Translations under genes and position numbers: made by a program
In this document: positions 45,588-57,108 of the stretch, piece by piece
Numbering within the stretch: the first letter of the stretch is position 1
Layout: the number at the start of each line of letters is the position of its first letter
Notes under the pieces: generated by a model
Seen by the model: the letters and a program-made list of their open reading frames with translations, nothing else
Databases searched by the model: none
Told to the model about the DNA's origin: nothing
Assembly (NCBI GenBank): GCA_038380435.1
Contig: JAWZYU010000013.1
Coordinates: forward strand, 14,893,901 to 14,957,900
Length of the DNA stretch: 64,000 nucleotides
Source of the DNA: Ryuthela nishihirai
Taxonomy: Eukaryota; Arthropoda; Arachnida; Araneae; Heptathelidae
Direction: 5' to 3'

Positions 45588-46427
45588 ACAGACTTACATA
45601 ATTATTCTCATTTATCTATTCAATTATTATTCAAAAATTAAATCAATTTAATTATCATGATTATGCTGTAGTTTGATATTGCCATTGAGCAAGTTATATA
45701 CTCTAGTTTAACTATCATTGCCTTTAGGCAACAACAGAAAACTCACCATTGAGTTATACAGATTACACTCTTATATCTCTTACACTACAGAGGTTTCTGT
45801 GCATTAAGTTTTTATTAAGATAATATACCTTATTAGTGGCATTAGTTACCACTCTTCTTAACCTAAGATAATAATATGTATATCCTAAGGCAATATCCTA
45901 CATTACACCTCTTCAGGTCACATGGAATCTTCTGTTCAAAGAACATTACCATAACAGTAAGTAGCACCACTAGGGTGAGAGTCCTATAAATATAATACTC
46001 ACAACAGCCTTCATTGCCAGAAAATCCTGCATGCAAAAGGTGAAAAAAGTGCCTACTCAGTTTCACTGTTTTAATTTTAAGTTTGTTTAAATGTTGCATA
46101 AGTTTAACAAATTTAACAAGAATGTTGGAAAGGAAGGGTCAAATATAAGCCAGTTGAGCACACTGCATGATTAAAGAACTTATATACTGCAGCTGAAAGA
46201 GTCATATCCATGTCAACATTAAATTGTAAGAATAAACTAGACTGATATCCTGAAGATTAGCTAAAAGCAAGACTTCAATGAAGTGTGCCAGCCAATAAAT
46301 CCAGTGCAAGAACGATATGACTTGTTTCATCTACTCTTCATTCATGAGTGATTGTATGAACAAAAATGGACATCCTTACTGTGGTCAATAATCTAAAATG
46401 CTACAATCCATCATTCTGGAACTCTTA

Positions 46428-47230
46428 CCGTATTTCTTCGATTCTAAGACACACTTTTTCCCCCATATAAACATCTCTGAAAACGGGGTGTGTCTTAAAA
46501 TCGATGGCCTTAGAATCACAGTTTTTTTTTTATTTTCCCGCACTTTGCCCACAGCACCACGTTTTGTTTTTACGCAGAAACCCCGCCTCAAAGTTTGACC
46601 ATTATTGCATTTTCCAATTCTATTGGAGAATAAAGTGGCGTGGGTATTTTCCCGCACTTTCCAAATGTGAAGCTACCGTTATTCCATTATAGTGGAGCTC
46701 TGTGAGTGAATTATAGTGAGCTTGGAACCTGGCTGTTGACTGACAACTTTCCGCTGACATCTTCCAGATAAATTAAGAAAGCACCAGCATCAAAATTGAA
46801 GGAATGGATATGAACTGCTTGGAAGCTAATCCCAGAAAGAATAGTGCAGCACTCATTTGAAAAATGTGGCATCACCAACATTTGATGGCTCAGAAGATGA
46901 TATATTATGGGATAATAGAGATAAAGATGGCTCAGAAGAATCAGACATTGAATGTGAAGTAGACTCTGATATTGATTCATATATAGATATCGCGACTCGG
47001 AAGAATCACTCTGATATTGATTCAAAAGGAAGTGATGAATACTATACCTATTGATAAATAGGTATTATTGTAGTTAGTAAATTCAACTCCATTATAATAA
47101 AAATAATTGTTAGATATATTTTAGCATTTTATTTATTTTTTTCTTAGAATCAAAGCTTTTTTTCTGTTGGTCATACTGAAATTAAGGTGCGTCTTACAAT
47201 CGATGGTGTCTTAGAATCGAAGAAATACGG
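46428..47230 (+). mobile_element. Pogo/Tigger-type element (803 bp), internally deleted
   Basis: It starts CCGTATTTCTTCGATTCTAA and ends as its exact inverse, flanked by TA at 46426-46427 and 47231-47232. Inside both ends a GTCTTA-AATCGATGG motif repeats in inverted orientation. Only the end of a transposase frame remains. It inserted into the long-armed mariner derivative, so it is younger than that element. Confidence 0.92.
46785..47054 (+). pseudogene. Pogo-type transposase C-terminal tail
   Basis: A frame around 46825 encodes IPERIVQHSFEKCGITN, the signature that ends the DDE domain of pogo/Tigger/jerky proteins (SF-KCGI-N). It shifts frame near 46868 and continues 46857-47054 with TFDGSEDDILW and an acidic tail rich in Asp, Glu and Ser, which is also typical of the family. 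A stop precedes it (WI-stop-TAWK). The catalytic domain is absent. Confidence 0.85.
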
Positions 47231-47939
47231 TATATTGTGGAGGAATTCAGGTATGTGTTAAACTTACATGTGAATTAAAAGTAGATGCCAATAAGGCAAA
47301 AGATAATGTAATACCAAATATTGTAATAAACTTAGGATATTACCTATATATATATATTGTTATTTTAAGTTAAGAAGAGTGGTAATTAATGCTGCTAATA
47401 AGGAATATTATCTTAATGAAAACTTAATACACAGAAACCTCTTTAGTGTAAGAGATATAAGAGTGTAATCTGTAAAATTCCCTGGTGCATTTTCTATGGT
47501 TGCTTAAAGGCAACATATGGTTAAACCACAGAGTATATAGCTCACTCAATGGCAATATTAAACTATAGCATAATCGTGATATTAAATTGGGGGTCATTAA
47601 TCACTTAGTGTCCTACAATAGCTGAAATAAAAATTAGCTAAGTTTCTTGTCTTTCTTACTTGCACTTTCAAAATGCACTATAACTCAGAAGGGAAGGGTT
47701 TATGAAACCTATGTTAATAGGAACTTTTTTCATCACTATGCAGTAGAACACATTACCAAAGGTTTGACTAGACCTTTTGGAAACACACTGTAGATCCTAG
47801 TGCTAACTGACATGAACCAAGTTCAGACATTTTGTACAGCTAGTGAGTAACTTCAATATGTATACTCTTGTTTTGTTTATAAAGTCATAAAATTCTGATA
47901 TATATTTATCAGTAGATGTTGGACATATTGGTGGGCCAA

Positions 47940-48690
47940 GTATTTAAACAGACTGGATATGAAAATGAATTTCATAAACATTGCCATCAAAGCAAACAAT
48001 TGTTAGAGGCTACAATTCATGAAACTGGCAGTGTGTTGAGACAGCAAGCATGGCACTCAGAAAGAACTCAAAGAATCACCAATCTTTGGAAGTGGTCTTG
48101 AACAAAATTCTGCAATCTCCAAAGAAATATCAGTGCCATATCATCAAAGAATTGAATGTTAAAAGAACTTCACTCTAAAAAAAAAGATTTGCATGCTAGG
48201 TGGTTTTTCATATGAGATTCAAGTGGATCATGCAACTATGCAGTATGAAAACCAGACTTTTTTTTTTGAAACATCTGGTTTTCTGATGAATGTCATATAT
48301 ATGCAGCTGACAGGCTATATTTAACAAATAAAAGTACATTTTTGGGAATTCCAGCAGCCAGCAAAACTTGTTAAAAAGTCCTTCAATAGTGAAGATATGA
48401 CAATATAGTGTGCCATCTAGTCAAGGCATTATTGGTTCTTACTTTTTAGAGGATGAGGACACAATATTATTCTCATGAATCAGGAGTATTACTGCAATAT
48501 TGTTGTGATAAAATTTGTCAAGAACTGAAATGATCTTGTTGGTCCTGGTACCTAAGTTTCAAAACGAATAGTTTTATTGGAAGGGTGCAACATCTCGCAC
48601 AGTGAAGCTGACCCTGAAATTGTTGCAGCAACTATTTGGGGAACTGAATATTCACTTGTCCTCACCACCAGATCTATAAGTAATTAGTGT
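47940..48690 (+). pseudogene. Mariner-like transposase, decayed but nearly full length
   Basis: Pieces in order are HETGSVLRQQAWHSERTQRI (47995-48080, helix-turn-helix linker), a KDLHAR stretch at 48185, the first-Asp region WFSDECHIYAADRLYLTNKS (48280), GIIGSYFLEDEDTIL (48427), and a final KGATSRTVKLTLKLLQQLFG (48580), where the usual second Asp of QDGA is lost. At least six stops or frameshifts are present. It resembles the arthropod mariner group with FSDE-HF and IIGPYFFEDE motifs. Confidence 0.8.
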
Positions 48691-48754
48691 GTTGAATAAT
48701 AAACAATCACAAGTATGCACCTGATGGTGGTATACAATGAATAACTAGAGAAAA

Positions 48755-48965
48755 AAATTGTTATTAGCTGGGTAGGATTCAAACCCACGACCTCTTGATA
48801 ATATGCTTCACATATTGGTACTTAAAGCCACCAATAGAGGAGATCTTGATCAGTGGCTAGTAGCTCAACAGTCAGAGCATCTGATATGCTATGAGTAGGT
48901 TGTGGGTTTGGATCCCATCTGACTAATGGCAGATTTTTCCTCTATAGTTATTCCAAGTAATTAGT
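48755..48965. repeat. Head-to-head pair of tRNA-like SINE-3 units
   Basis: On the minus strand (about 48815-48760) GTCGTGGGTTTGAATCCTAC and on the plus strand (48850-48935) GTGGCTAGTAGCTCAACAGT plus GTTGTGGGTTTGGATCCCAT carry the same box-A/box-B pattern and similar 3' bodies ending in a CTCTA-TAGTTATTC block. They face away from a shared centre near 48835, forming an inverted pair. Confidence 0.6.
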
Positions 48966-48995
48966 ATATTAATTTATTATACATACAGGGTAATT

Positions 48996-49207
48996 TTGCC
49001 GTCCCATGGCCAAGTGGTTAGCATGCTTGGCTACTAATCAGAGGGACCTGTGTTTGAGCCCCAGATAAAGCATGGATGTTTGTGTTGTTTTCCTGCGACA
49101 CAAAGGTCTCACCTACCTCACAGATCTTCTCTATGGTGTATAAACTAGAAGGCTCCTGTCAGACCTCTGAGGCAAACATCTGCTTGAGGAGGTTTTTTTT
49201 TTACTTT
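48996..49207 (+). mobile_element. SINE-2 copy
   Basis: The head GCCGTCCCATGGCCAAGTGG, box B GTGTTTGAGCCCCAG, body with AAGGTCTCACC and AGAAGGCTCCTGTCAGACC, and a poly-T ending are present. The imperfect flanking repeat ACAGGGTAATT / ACAGAATAATT is consistent with an insertion that has since mutated. Confidence 0.88.
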
Positions 49208-49319
49208 TACAGAATAATTACAAATGGATGTAAAAATTTTTAATATTTATGATACATCAACTTTAAACAGCATATTCTACATGTTTTGAGAGAACACTTA
49301 TTAAATTTTTTTACATATC

Positions 49320-49950
49320 AGAAAAAGACTACAAATGTTCAATATGTCTTTCACAGGTCACCTTATTGCATACATCCACCTATTTTGCAGTTCATTCCAT
49401 ACTTTTTGTAGTGTGTCAGTATCAACAGATGCAATGATTTGGCATATGCATTCCTTCAGCTCATTTACAGTTGATGGTAATAGTGGTGTGTAAACTGTCT
49501 TTCAACAAAATCTCAAAAGAAAAGGTATAATAAAGTTAAATCAGGTGAGCAAGGGAACCATGATTCTCAGATACCACACTCAATCAATCTTCCCTCTAGC
49601 TCTTCCCTCTAGATTTCATTCAAGGAATTCCTTAAAACATCGTGGAAAGGTGGAGAATCCAAATTTTGCTGGAACATATATCTAGGTAAATAAATCCAAG
49701 TGGAAAGTCTTCTTCAAGTTATGGCATAAGCCATATCCATAATATGTCATGCCATGTAACCCTTGTAACAGTGTTCTAAATAAAAAAAATTAGTTCTCAA
49801 GAGAGTGAAAAAAATATTCACTTTAGGGCTATCTCTCTCATTTTCCAAATCTTTGCTAGTATTTTCAGTGTCTCAAATTCTAACATTATGATGATTTATT
49901 TTTCCACTGACATGAACTAGAGATTTCCTTCATTAAGAACAGAAAATGAC
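49320..49950 (-). pseudogene. Mariner-like transposase, C-terminal two thirds
   Basis: On the minus strand, NHHNVRI and ENERDSPKVN lie near 49900-49830, then a KGYMAWHIMDMAYAI-like stretch, RYMFQQNLDSPPFHDVLRNS (second Asp region, Asp-like position retained as LDS) near 49690, and finally VWNELQ-like KYGMNCKIGG and CERHIEHL near 49360-49335, in changing frames. It is a different copy from 47940-48690 and in the opposite orientation. Confidence 0.75.
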
Positions 49951-50010
49951 TTTTAGACAAGCATTACCTTCTTTCAACTAATGGAAATCTAGATACCTAT
50001 CATTATGGGA

Positions 50011-50112
50011 TATGCTGCCACCTATGGTGGTGACATCTATTAAAACCTATTATATGCTGCCACCTATTGGATCTATGACATGCTGCCACCTATTGGTGGT
50101 GACACCTATTAA
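50011..50112 (+). repeat. Short minisatellite, three units
   Basis: TATGCTGCCACCTATGGTGG, TATGCTGCCACCTATTGG and CATGCTGCCACCTATTGGTG recur with TGACA-CTATTAA spacers, giving about three units of 35-40 bp. It may be the remains of a transposon subterminal region beside the mariner remnant. Confidence 0.7.
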
Positions 50113-50268
50113 GGCATAAAATAAACTTTCATATTTCTTCTTTCAACACACACGATTTGTGCGGATTGTATGCAGAGGCTTTTTAAAAGGAATTTTTACA
50201 ATCATTACAGTCATTTGAAATCACTGCATATTAGTATATTATATATATATTTATCAGTTTTCGAATCT

Positions 50269-50938
50269 GTTGGGTTGCTTTACCTCTGAGTAGCGTTTTT
50301 GTGCATAGAATGGTCCAAATGGCCAGGTCAGAATGGTGGAATGTTGAATCCAAAAATCTAGGGTGAGCAGAATGTATAGAGACATTATGACAATGACATC
50401 AGTTTCCAACTAAAAGGTTACCTACCTAAGGTGAATATCATGACCACACCAGAAATCAGCTATTATTGTACCATATTTGCCAATCTTAACATCAGGATAT
50501 GTGTGTCCATATGCAATTTGAAGACTGTAGCTGTGAATCATTTCTGATTTTCAATTAGAGCTAAAGTAGAATACAAAAATTGCTTTTCTGTAGGCTGATT
50601 TGAAAGGTTAAAATCAAATCTAAATTTCATGGGTGGGCAGTTGCCCATCTTGTCCACTCCCTTCAGTTACTGAGCAACAAGGATCCCAAGAGCTCAGAGA
50701 AGATTGGGGAAGGAGACCCACTGGACAACTGTTAGGAGACAGACGGAAGCCTCTCATCAAGGCCTCCTGTGTGTTCTTCAACATGCATAGGGTGTGGCTT
50801 CCCTGCACAGAGGAATACAATTTTACATCCCATCTGATGCTTAGCATCCTTTCCAAGCTCACTGGTGTAGCCTTTCTGACTGAGGGCAGGGTGAGAGATT
50901 TAGTGGAGGTAAATCTCAATGTTGGCACAGTTGGATAA
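50269..50938 (-). mobile_element. SINE-1 copy interrupted by a 345-bp insert
   Basis: 50269-50330 holds the SINE-1 3' end (GTTGGGTTGCTTTACCTC to AATGGCCAGGTCA). Its direct continuation (CTCAGAGAAGATTGGGGAAG onwards) resumes at about 50675 and runs to about 50938 near box B. The tRNA head is lost. The insert (about 50331-50675) has no recognised family or inverted ends. Confidence 0.75.
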
Positions 50939-50939
50939 T

Positions 50940-51515
50940 CTGTGGGGAATTATCAAGGAATAAGAGTTTCGTTTTATTTCTTTCATGAACTTTTCGAGAT
51001 CTGTATAAAAACATAATGCATGTTATTTACAGCATACCATTAGACAACATTTCAAAGATGTTTTAAAACCTTGAGCAGTACCTTGCACTTAGTCTTTCAC
51101 CTAGAACATACAAAGATAATGCAACAATCTGTACTTATATATGCAGCCAAATACAGTTATAATTCTTCCCAATTCCTATTTCGGATGACTTTAGTCTAGG
51201 TTGCACTACACTAAAAATCTGATACAAAGTAGGATAAATAGCCAACCCTAGCTATATGTCTTTCATTAAAAATTAGCTTTATTTTCTAGCAAACTATGGC
51301 TTGTTTGTAATAGCTCATTTAAAGTGTTAGTTTTACTGAAGTTTACTTTTACCAAAATGTAAAAAGTCTCATGGTAACACACTCTTTTGATGGTAAAATT
51401 TTTATTTTATGGTGATTATATTCTTTCACTGTGCATTTTTTAGCTAGTAACTTGTTCTCATTTTTAACTTAACACACTATTTTAATTTATTTAGATCTAT
51501 TTTATTCTGTTTTCA
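50940..51515. other. Intronic sequence without identified feature
   Basis: AT-rich; nothing is recognised. Confidence 0.4.
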
Positions 51516-51516
51516 C

Positions 51517-52474
51517 ATTATTCATCATCATCATCATCCTCAAGCAGCCATGGGCTACGGAGGTCCAACCAGACCACGCAGTTCAATTCTCCAAGCATAT
51601 CTGTCCTGAGCTACATCTGCTGCATCCGGATATTGCACACCAATTCTAACAAGGTCCTGTTTGACATTGTCTGCCCACCGCATCCTAGGTCTCCCCTCCT
51701 TCTGAGGCCTCTAGGCACACTGTTCATAACCCAATTCACCAATCTATAAATATCCATACGGGCAACATGGCCAAACCAGCGGAGTCTCTCTCTGCACAAT
51801 ATGCTGCTTAACCCTTTGAAGCACGAATTTCGATTTTATTTCCGATTTTAATGACATTTGGTATGGGCCGTCTTTATGTGTAGAAAAATGATGGAGTATA
51901 CTTTCTTTTTGCAAAAAAATATTTATTTTAACTTTTGTACTAATACCCATGTAAGAAGTGTGGTTTCGCTGTAAAACCAGTCTGCGTATAGAAATAAAAA
52001 TTTAAGTAAGTGGTTTCTGTGTGGAACCACTATGCTTCAAAGGGTTAAAGGAGGTTGCAGACTCCTTTGCCTAACCTCATCATTAGTTACAAAGTTAAAC
52101 CACCTAATACCCAAGATACTAAGTAAGCATCTAGAATCAAAAGCATCTAGTTTCCTGTTTACACAACGTCCAAGTTTCACTGCAATAACTAACCCTAGAA
52201 ACAACCAAACTATTATACAGTCTAATTTTAATCTTTAGGTGTATACACCTATTTCTCCACAATCTCCAGAGATTCTTAAAAGTCCCGGCAGCAATCTCTA
52301 TTCGTCTGTTAATCTCATGCCACACATCACCAGTATCTGTTACATAGCTCCCAAGGTAATTAAACTGTGATATCTGCTCAAGACTGCAACCATTCAGATT
52401 AACTGAATCACAACTTGCCTGACCAGTTTTCATCACTTTAGTTTTCTTTCTGTTTATCACCAAACCTACTCTAC
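51517..52474 (-). mobile_element. RTE-like LINE copy E/G, 3' part
   Basis: This minus-strand LINE has its 3' tail at 51517 (ATCATCATC) and runs to 52474, where it is cut by LINE F. It encodes the C-terminal domain (RWFGHVARM, 51799 downwards) and the region with VGLVINRKKTKVMK and VTDTGDV. It also carries a TTAA mini-element at 51812-52044. Its 5' continuation is 56076-58552. Confidence 0.93.
51812..52044. mobile_element. TTAA-flanked mini-element inside LINE E (piggyBac-like MITE)
   Basis: The 233-bp insert starts CCCTTTGAAGCACGAATTTC and ends with the inverse TATGCTTCAAAGGG. TTAA lies on both sides (51808-51811 and 52045-52048). All sister LINE copies have a single TTAA at this position (GCTGCTTAAAGGAGG), so the empty site is known and the duplication is proven by comparison. 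No transposase is encoded. Confidence 0.93.
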
Positions 52475-55400
52475 TAGGTCTGTAAATGGTAGCTACGTAG
52501 TCACTGGAAGGAGAGCTATGCACCAATCTCCTGTGATGATGCATAGAACCGGCTAGGCCTAGCACCTAATGTCCAACCCTGCCTTCTCGTGGTGCAGACC
52601 TTTAGTACCTTTCAAAAGAGATACTCTCTTGTGGAAGTGAACGGAAGGAGAGGGCTGACAGATTAGTGTGGCCTACTGATCTGGACAACTATGGCAACTT
52701 TTCTTTTTTTTTTCTACCCTGCTGAGGAGTGGTCAACCACACAGGGTCCTGGTGCTGACCATATAAACCCACGGGACTGGACAGATATATGGCTCTGAGC
52801 TTGATTATGAATCCTGATTTTGCTGCACTGGTGGGCTTCTGTGGAGGGAAAATCTTCTGCTGTGTTTTCTGTTTCTTTGTGGGTTGACAGCCCCCAAGTG
52901 AATAGATTCACAGGATATGTTGATCAGCTGGTGGATAATCCTGAGCAAAGGTCATCACAGGCACCTGAACCCTTTGCTTCTATTGGCATCATCAAATTCT
53001 ACATTGGAGGAAGTCTTCCAGTGTAGATGGCTTCAGCTTTAGTGGTGGAGGAACAGGTCTTTGCCCCATGTCTGCGATTAGGGGGCAGTTTGATATTGTC
53101 GGCATTCCTTCTCTCAATAAACATAGTTTCTTTAAACACCCTACTAACCATTTTCTCTCCAGAGGTAGTTGAAATGTGAGGACTCTGCACAGGGCTTTTT
53201 CTCTTGATGTCCTCACACAAGAATTCCACCATTATAGTTTAGATATTCTTTGCTTGCAAGAGACCAGATGGACAGATAAAGGTCAGATTCTTAAAAATAA
53301 TCTTAAATTTCTCTTTTCAGGGAGGGACGACAATAAGCATCACCAAGGCGTGGGTCTGCTTCTCAGCAGTGTGCACACTAGTGAAGCTCTTCTAGGATAT
53401 GAGTGCATTAATGAAAGGTTTCTTACAGCAAAATTTCAGACAAGCGTTAAAGACTTGAATGTTATCTGCTGTTATGCCCCCACTGAGGATGCCGATGAGG
53501 ATGAGAAGGATAGGTTTTATGGACAACTTCAAGATATTTTGAATTCTGTCAAGAAAGGAGATATTACCCTTGTTCTTGGTGACTTCAATGCCAAAGTTGG
53601 TACTGACTCTGACCTTTGGGGAGGAGTAATAGGCCCTTTTGGTATTGGTAGCTGCAATGGCAATGGGCAACATCTCCTACAGGTAAGTAAACTCAGTGGT
53701 TTCACAATAACTAACACTTATTACAAACACCGCGACATACATAAGTACACATGGGTTTCACCTGATGGGCTGCATAAGAATATGATTGATTATATATTAA
53801 TTAACAGTAAATGGGCGTTTTCTTAGGAATACCAGGTCATATAGGGGAGCTGAAATTGGATCTGACCATTATCTTGTTAAAAGTGTCCTGCAACTTAAAC
53901 TTAAAAAGTGTTGTGCTAGGGTTAAAATTTTTACCTTTAATACTGAAGTTCTGAAAGTTCCAGTTATAGCTAAAGCTTACCATGATAGGTTACTTAGTCA
54001 TTATGACGGTCATGGTATGCTTACTACTGAAGTTAAGGAAGAATGGGATCATTTTAAACAGGCTTTTTTTGGACACTAACAGTACTCTTTTAGGAGAAAA
54101 GGAGCAGAAGAGACAGAATTATCTGAGTGATAAGGCACTTGATCTTATTTTGGAAAGAAAGAACTGCAGGAATGTCCTTAATCAATACCCTACTAGTCCT
54201 AATAGAAAGCATTACAGAGAACTTAATAAACGTGTAAAAGATCAGTTGGCCGCTGATAAGAATCTTTGGCTTAATGGTTTGGCTGACAAAGCCGAGGAAG
54301 CAGTTAGACAGCACAACAGCAGAGAGCTATACCAGATAGTTAATGTTTTGTGTGGTAGAAAACGGACAGGTATACAGGGATTGAAGGATAAACAAGGTAA
54401 GGTTATAGAAGGTGAGGATTCTGTCATGGCTAGGTGGGCTGAACATTTCAGTGATATTCTAAACAATGCGGTTAGTTCTATTCCCATTGTTTGCAATGAT
54501 GATAGATGCATTGGTGGCTTTAATGTTGACCCTATAACACAATCTCAAGTTATTTTAGCTGTTTCTAAACTTAAACTTCATAAATCCCCAGGGGTAGATG
54601 AAATTACTACAGAAATGCTCAGAGCTGGGAATGTTTCGGTTACCACTTGGATGACTGAAATTTTGAATATCTTTTATGATAAAGGCATGGTTCCTAAGGA
54701 TTTTACCAGAGCTATTGTTATCCCTATTTTCAAAAAAAGTGATCACAGTTCTTGTGATAACTATAGGGGTATCATCCTACTCTCTGTTCCAGGTAAAGTT
54801 CTTTCCATGACTGTGCTTAATAGAATTAAGAATCTGGTTGACAGTCAATTGCGTGATGAGCAATGTGAATTCAGAAGTGGTAGGGGATGTGTGGATCAGA
54901 TATTTTCACTTAGGCAGATTCTTGAGAAATGTTTAGAGTTTCAGAAAAAGTTCTTTGGTTGCTAGCTTCGTTGATTTCAAAAAGGCTTTTGACTCTGTTG
55001 ATTGTCATAATTTGTGGTTGATTGTGAGATCATATGGCATACCAGACAAGTTAGTTAACATAATGAAAGTTCTCTATAATAGCACTGAGTCATGTGTGAG
55101 AGTTGGTAAGGCTTGTAGCAATTGGTTTAGCATTACTTCTGGAGTTCGACAAGGGTGCATTTTGTCTCCTTTTCTCTTTAGCTTGGTTATTGATTATGTT
55201 ATGCGAAATTCACTTCAAGGGAAAGATTTTGGTCTTAAATGGAATGGAGATACTAAAATTTCTGATTTAGATTATGCTGATGATTTAACCCTTTTGGCAA
55301 ATGATGTTGATCAGATGAACTCTTTCATTCGAGCTGTTGATGAAACTGGTACTAGAGTAGGTTTGGTTATAAATAGAGATAAAACTAAAGTGATGAAAAT

Positions 55401-56075
55401 TGGTCAGGCAGGCTGTGATTCAGTTACTCTGAATGGATGCAGTCTTGAGCAGCTGTCACAGTTTAATTGTCTTGGGAGCTATGTAACAGATAATGGTGAT
55501 GTGCGGCATGAGATTAACAGATGAATAGGGATTGCTGCCGGGACTTTTAAGAATCTATGGAGAGTGTGGAGAAATAGGCGTATACACCTAAAGACTAAAA
55601 TTAGACTGTATAATAGTTTGGTTTTTTCTAGGGTTAGTTATGATACTGAAACTTGGACACTTTGTAAACAAGATAACAGGAAACTAGATGTTTTTGATTC
55701 CAGATGCTTACACAGTATCTTGGGCATTAGGTGGTTCAACTTTGTAACTAATGATGAGGTTAGGCAAAGGAGTTTGCAACCTCCTTTAAGCAGCATATTG
55801 TGCAAAGAGAGACTCCGTTGGTTTGGCCATGTTGCCCGTATGAATAATTATAGATTGACGAATAGGGTTATGAACAGTGTGCCTAAAGGCCTCAGAAAGA
55901 AGGGGAGACCTAGGATGCGGTGGGCTGACAATATCAAACAGGACCTTGTTAGAATTGGTGTGCAGTGGCCAGATGTAGTAGATGTAGCTCAGGATAGACT
56001 TGCTTGGAGAACTAAATTGCATGGTCTGGTTGGACCTCCATAGCCCATGGCTGCTTGAGGATGAAGATGATGATG
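52475..56075 (+). mobile_element. RTE-like LINE copy F, nearly full length, nested in copy E/G
   Basis: This 3601-bp plus-strand copy with leader (GTCTGTAAATGGTAGC) and GATGATGATG tail is flanked by ACTCTAC at 52468-52474 and 56076-56082, both lying within the older minus-strand LINE. It belongs to the NGD/IGGF subfamily with copy B. Compared with copy D it has a shorter leader. Confidence 0.95.
53176..56043 (+). pseudogene. Endonuclease-reverse transcriptase of LINE F, several lesions
   Basis: 53176-53826 covers the endonuclease (LCLQETRW, GDFNAKVG, IDYILI) but ends in a TAG near 53824. The TWNVRTL start is lost to a TGA at about 53173. 53982-54965 and 54955-55524 hold the RT (LHKSPGVDEITTEML, FVDFKKAFDSVD, GVRQGCILSPFLFSLVIDYV, LDYADDLTLLA), split by an insertion near 54945. 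A TGA at 55522 replaces an Arg codon, and 55564-56043 gives the C-terminal domain with RWFGHVARM and GLVGPP. The QCGF motif reads QCEF. Confidence 0.93.
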
Positions 56076-56980
56076 ACTCTACCCAGTCTCATCAACAGCT
56101 CGAATGAAAGTGTTCATCTCATCAACATCATTTGCCAAAAGGGCTAAATCATCAACATAATCTAAATCAGAAATTTTCGTATCTCCAGCCCATTTAAGGC
56201 CAAAATCTTTCCCTTGAAGTGAATTTCGCATAACATAATCAATAACCAAACTAAAGAGAAAAGGAGACAAAATGCACCCTTGTCGAACACCACAAGTAAT
56301 GCTAAACAAATTGCTACAAGCCTTACCAACTCTCACACACGACTCAGTGTTATTATAGAGAGCTTTCATTATGTTAACTACCTTGTCTGGTATACCATAT
56401 GATCTCACAATCAACCACAAATTATGATAATCAACAGACTGGAAAGCCTTTCTGAAATCAACAAAGCTAGCAACCTAAGGTTTCTGAAACTCTAAACATT
56501 TCTCAAGAATCTGCCTAAGTGAAAATATCTGATCTACACATTCCCTACCACTTCTGAATCCACATTGCTCATCACACAATTGCCTGTCAACAAGATTCTT
56601 AATACTATTAAGCACAATCATGCAAAGAACTCTACCTGGAAGAGAGAGTAGGCCGATACCCCTATAGTTATCACAAGAACTACAAGAACTGCGATCACCT
56701 TTTTTGAAAAGAGGGATAATAATAGCTCTGGTAAAATCTTTAGGAACCATGCCTTTATCATAAAAGTTATTCAAAATTTCAATCATCCAAATGGTAACCG
56801 AAACATTCCCAGCTCTGAGCATTTCTGTAGTAATTTCATCTACCCCTGGGGATTTATGAAATTTAAGTTTAGAAATAGCCAAAATAACTTCAGATTGTGT
56901 TATAGAGCCAACATTAAAGCCCCCAATACATTTATCCCCACTACAAACAATAGGAGTAGAAATAACCACATTGTTTAGAA

Positions 56981-57108
56981 AAAAAAAAAAATAAATACCC
57001 CCTCAAGCAGCTGCTTGCCACAGAGGTCTGACAGGAGCCTGTCAGTTTATATGCCATAGTAGAAGATCTGAGAGGATGGCAGGCCCTCAGCAGAAAACAA
57101 CACGAACA
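56981..57108 (-). mobile_element. SINE-2 fragment nested in LINE G
   Basis: A 5'-truncated SINE-2 (no tRNA head) lies in reverse orientation: A-rich start, CCCTCAAGCAGCTGCTTGCC, ACAGGAGCCTGTCAG and CAGCAGAAAACAACACGAAC. It is flanked by TTAGAA at 56975-56980 and 57109-57114. Sister LINE copies have the uninterrupted TTGTTTAGAACATCA. Confidence 0.93.

Larger units (their letters stand above)
45136..47790. mobile_element. Mariner derivative with long inverted arms, carrying a pogo-type element
   Basis: The ends CAAGGTGTTTCCAAAAGG (45136) and, inverted, CAGTGTGTTTCCAAAAGG (47790) are flanked by TA. Inverted similarity is not limited to the ends. About 45650-45905 matches the reverse complement of about 47265-47590, including ATTACACTCTTATATCTCTT and ACCACTCTTCTTAAC. 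The outer 100 bp also match. The left arm additionally contains a transposase tail (about 45300-45587) that the right arm lacks. An 803-bp pogo-type element sits in the central part. Confidence 0.85.

Noticed and set aside
48841..48935. Candidate tRNA gene
   Set aside because: Box A and B resemble a tRNA but acceptor and anticodon stems do not pair and a SINE-like tail follows.
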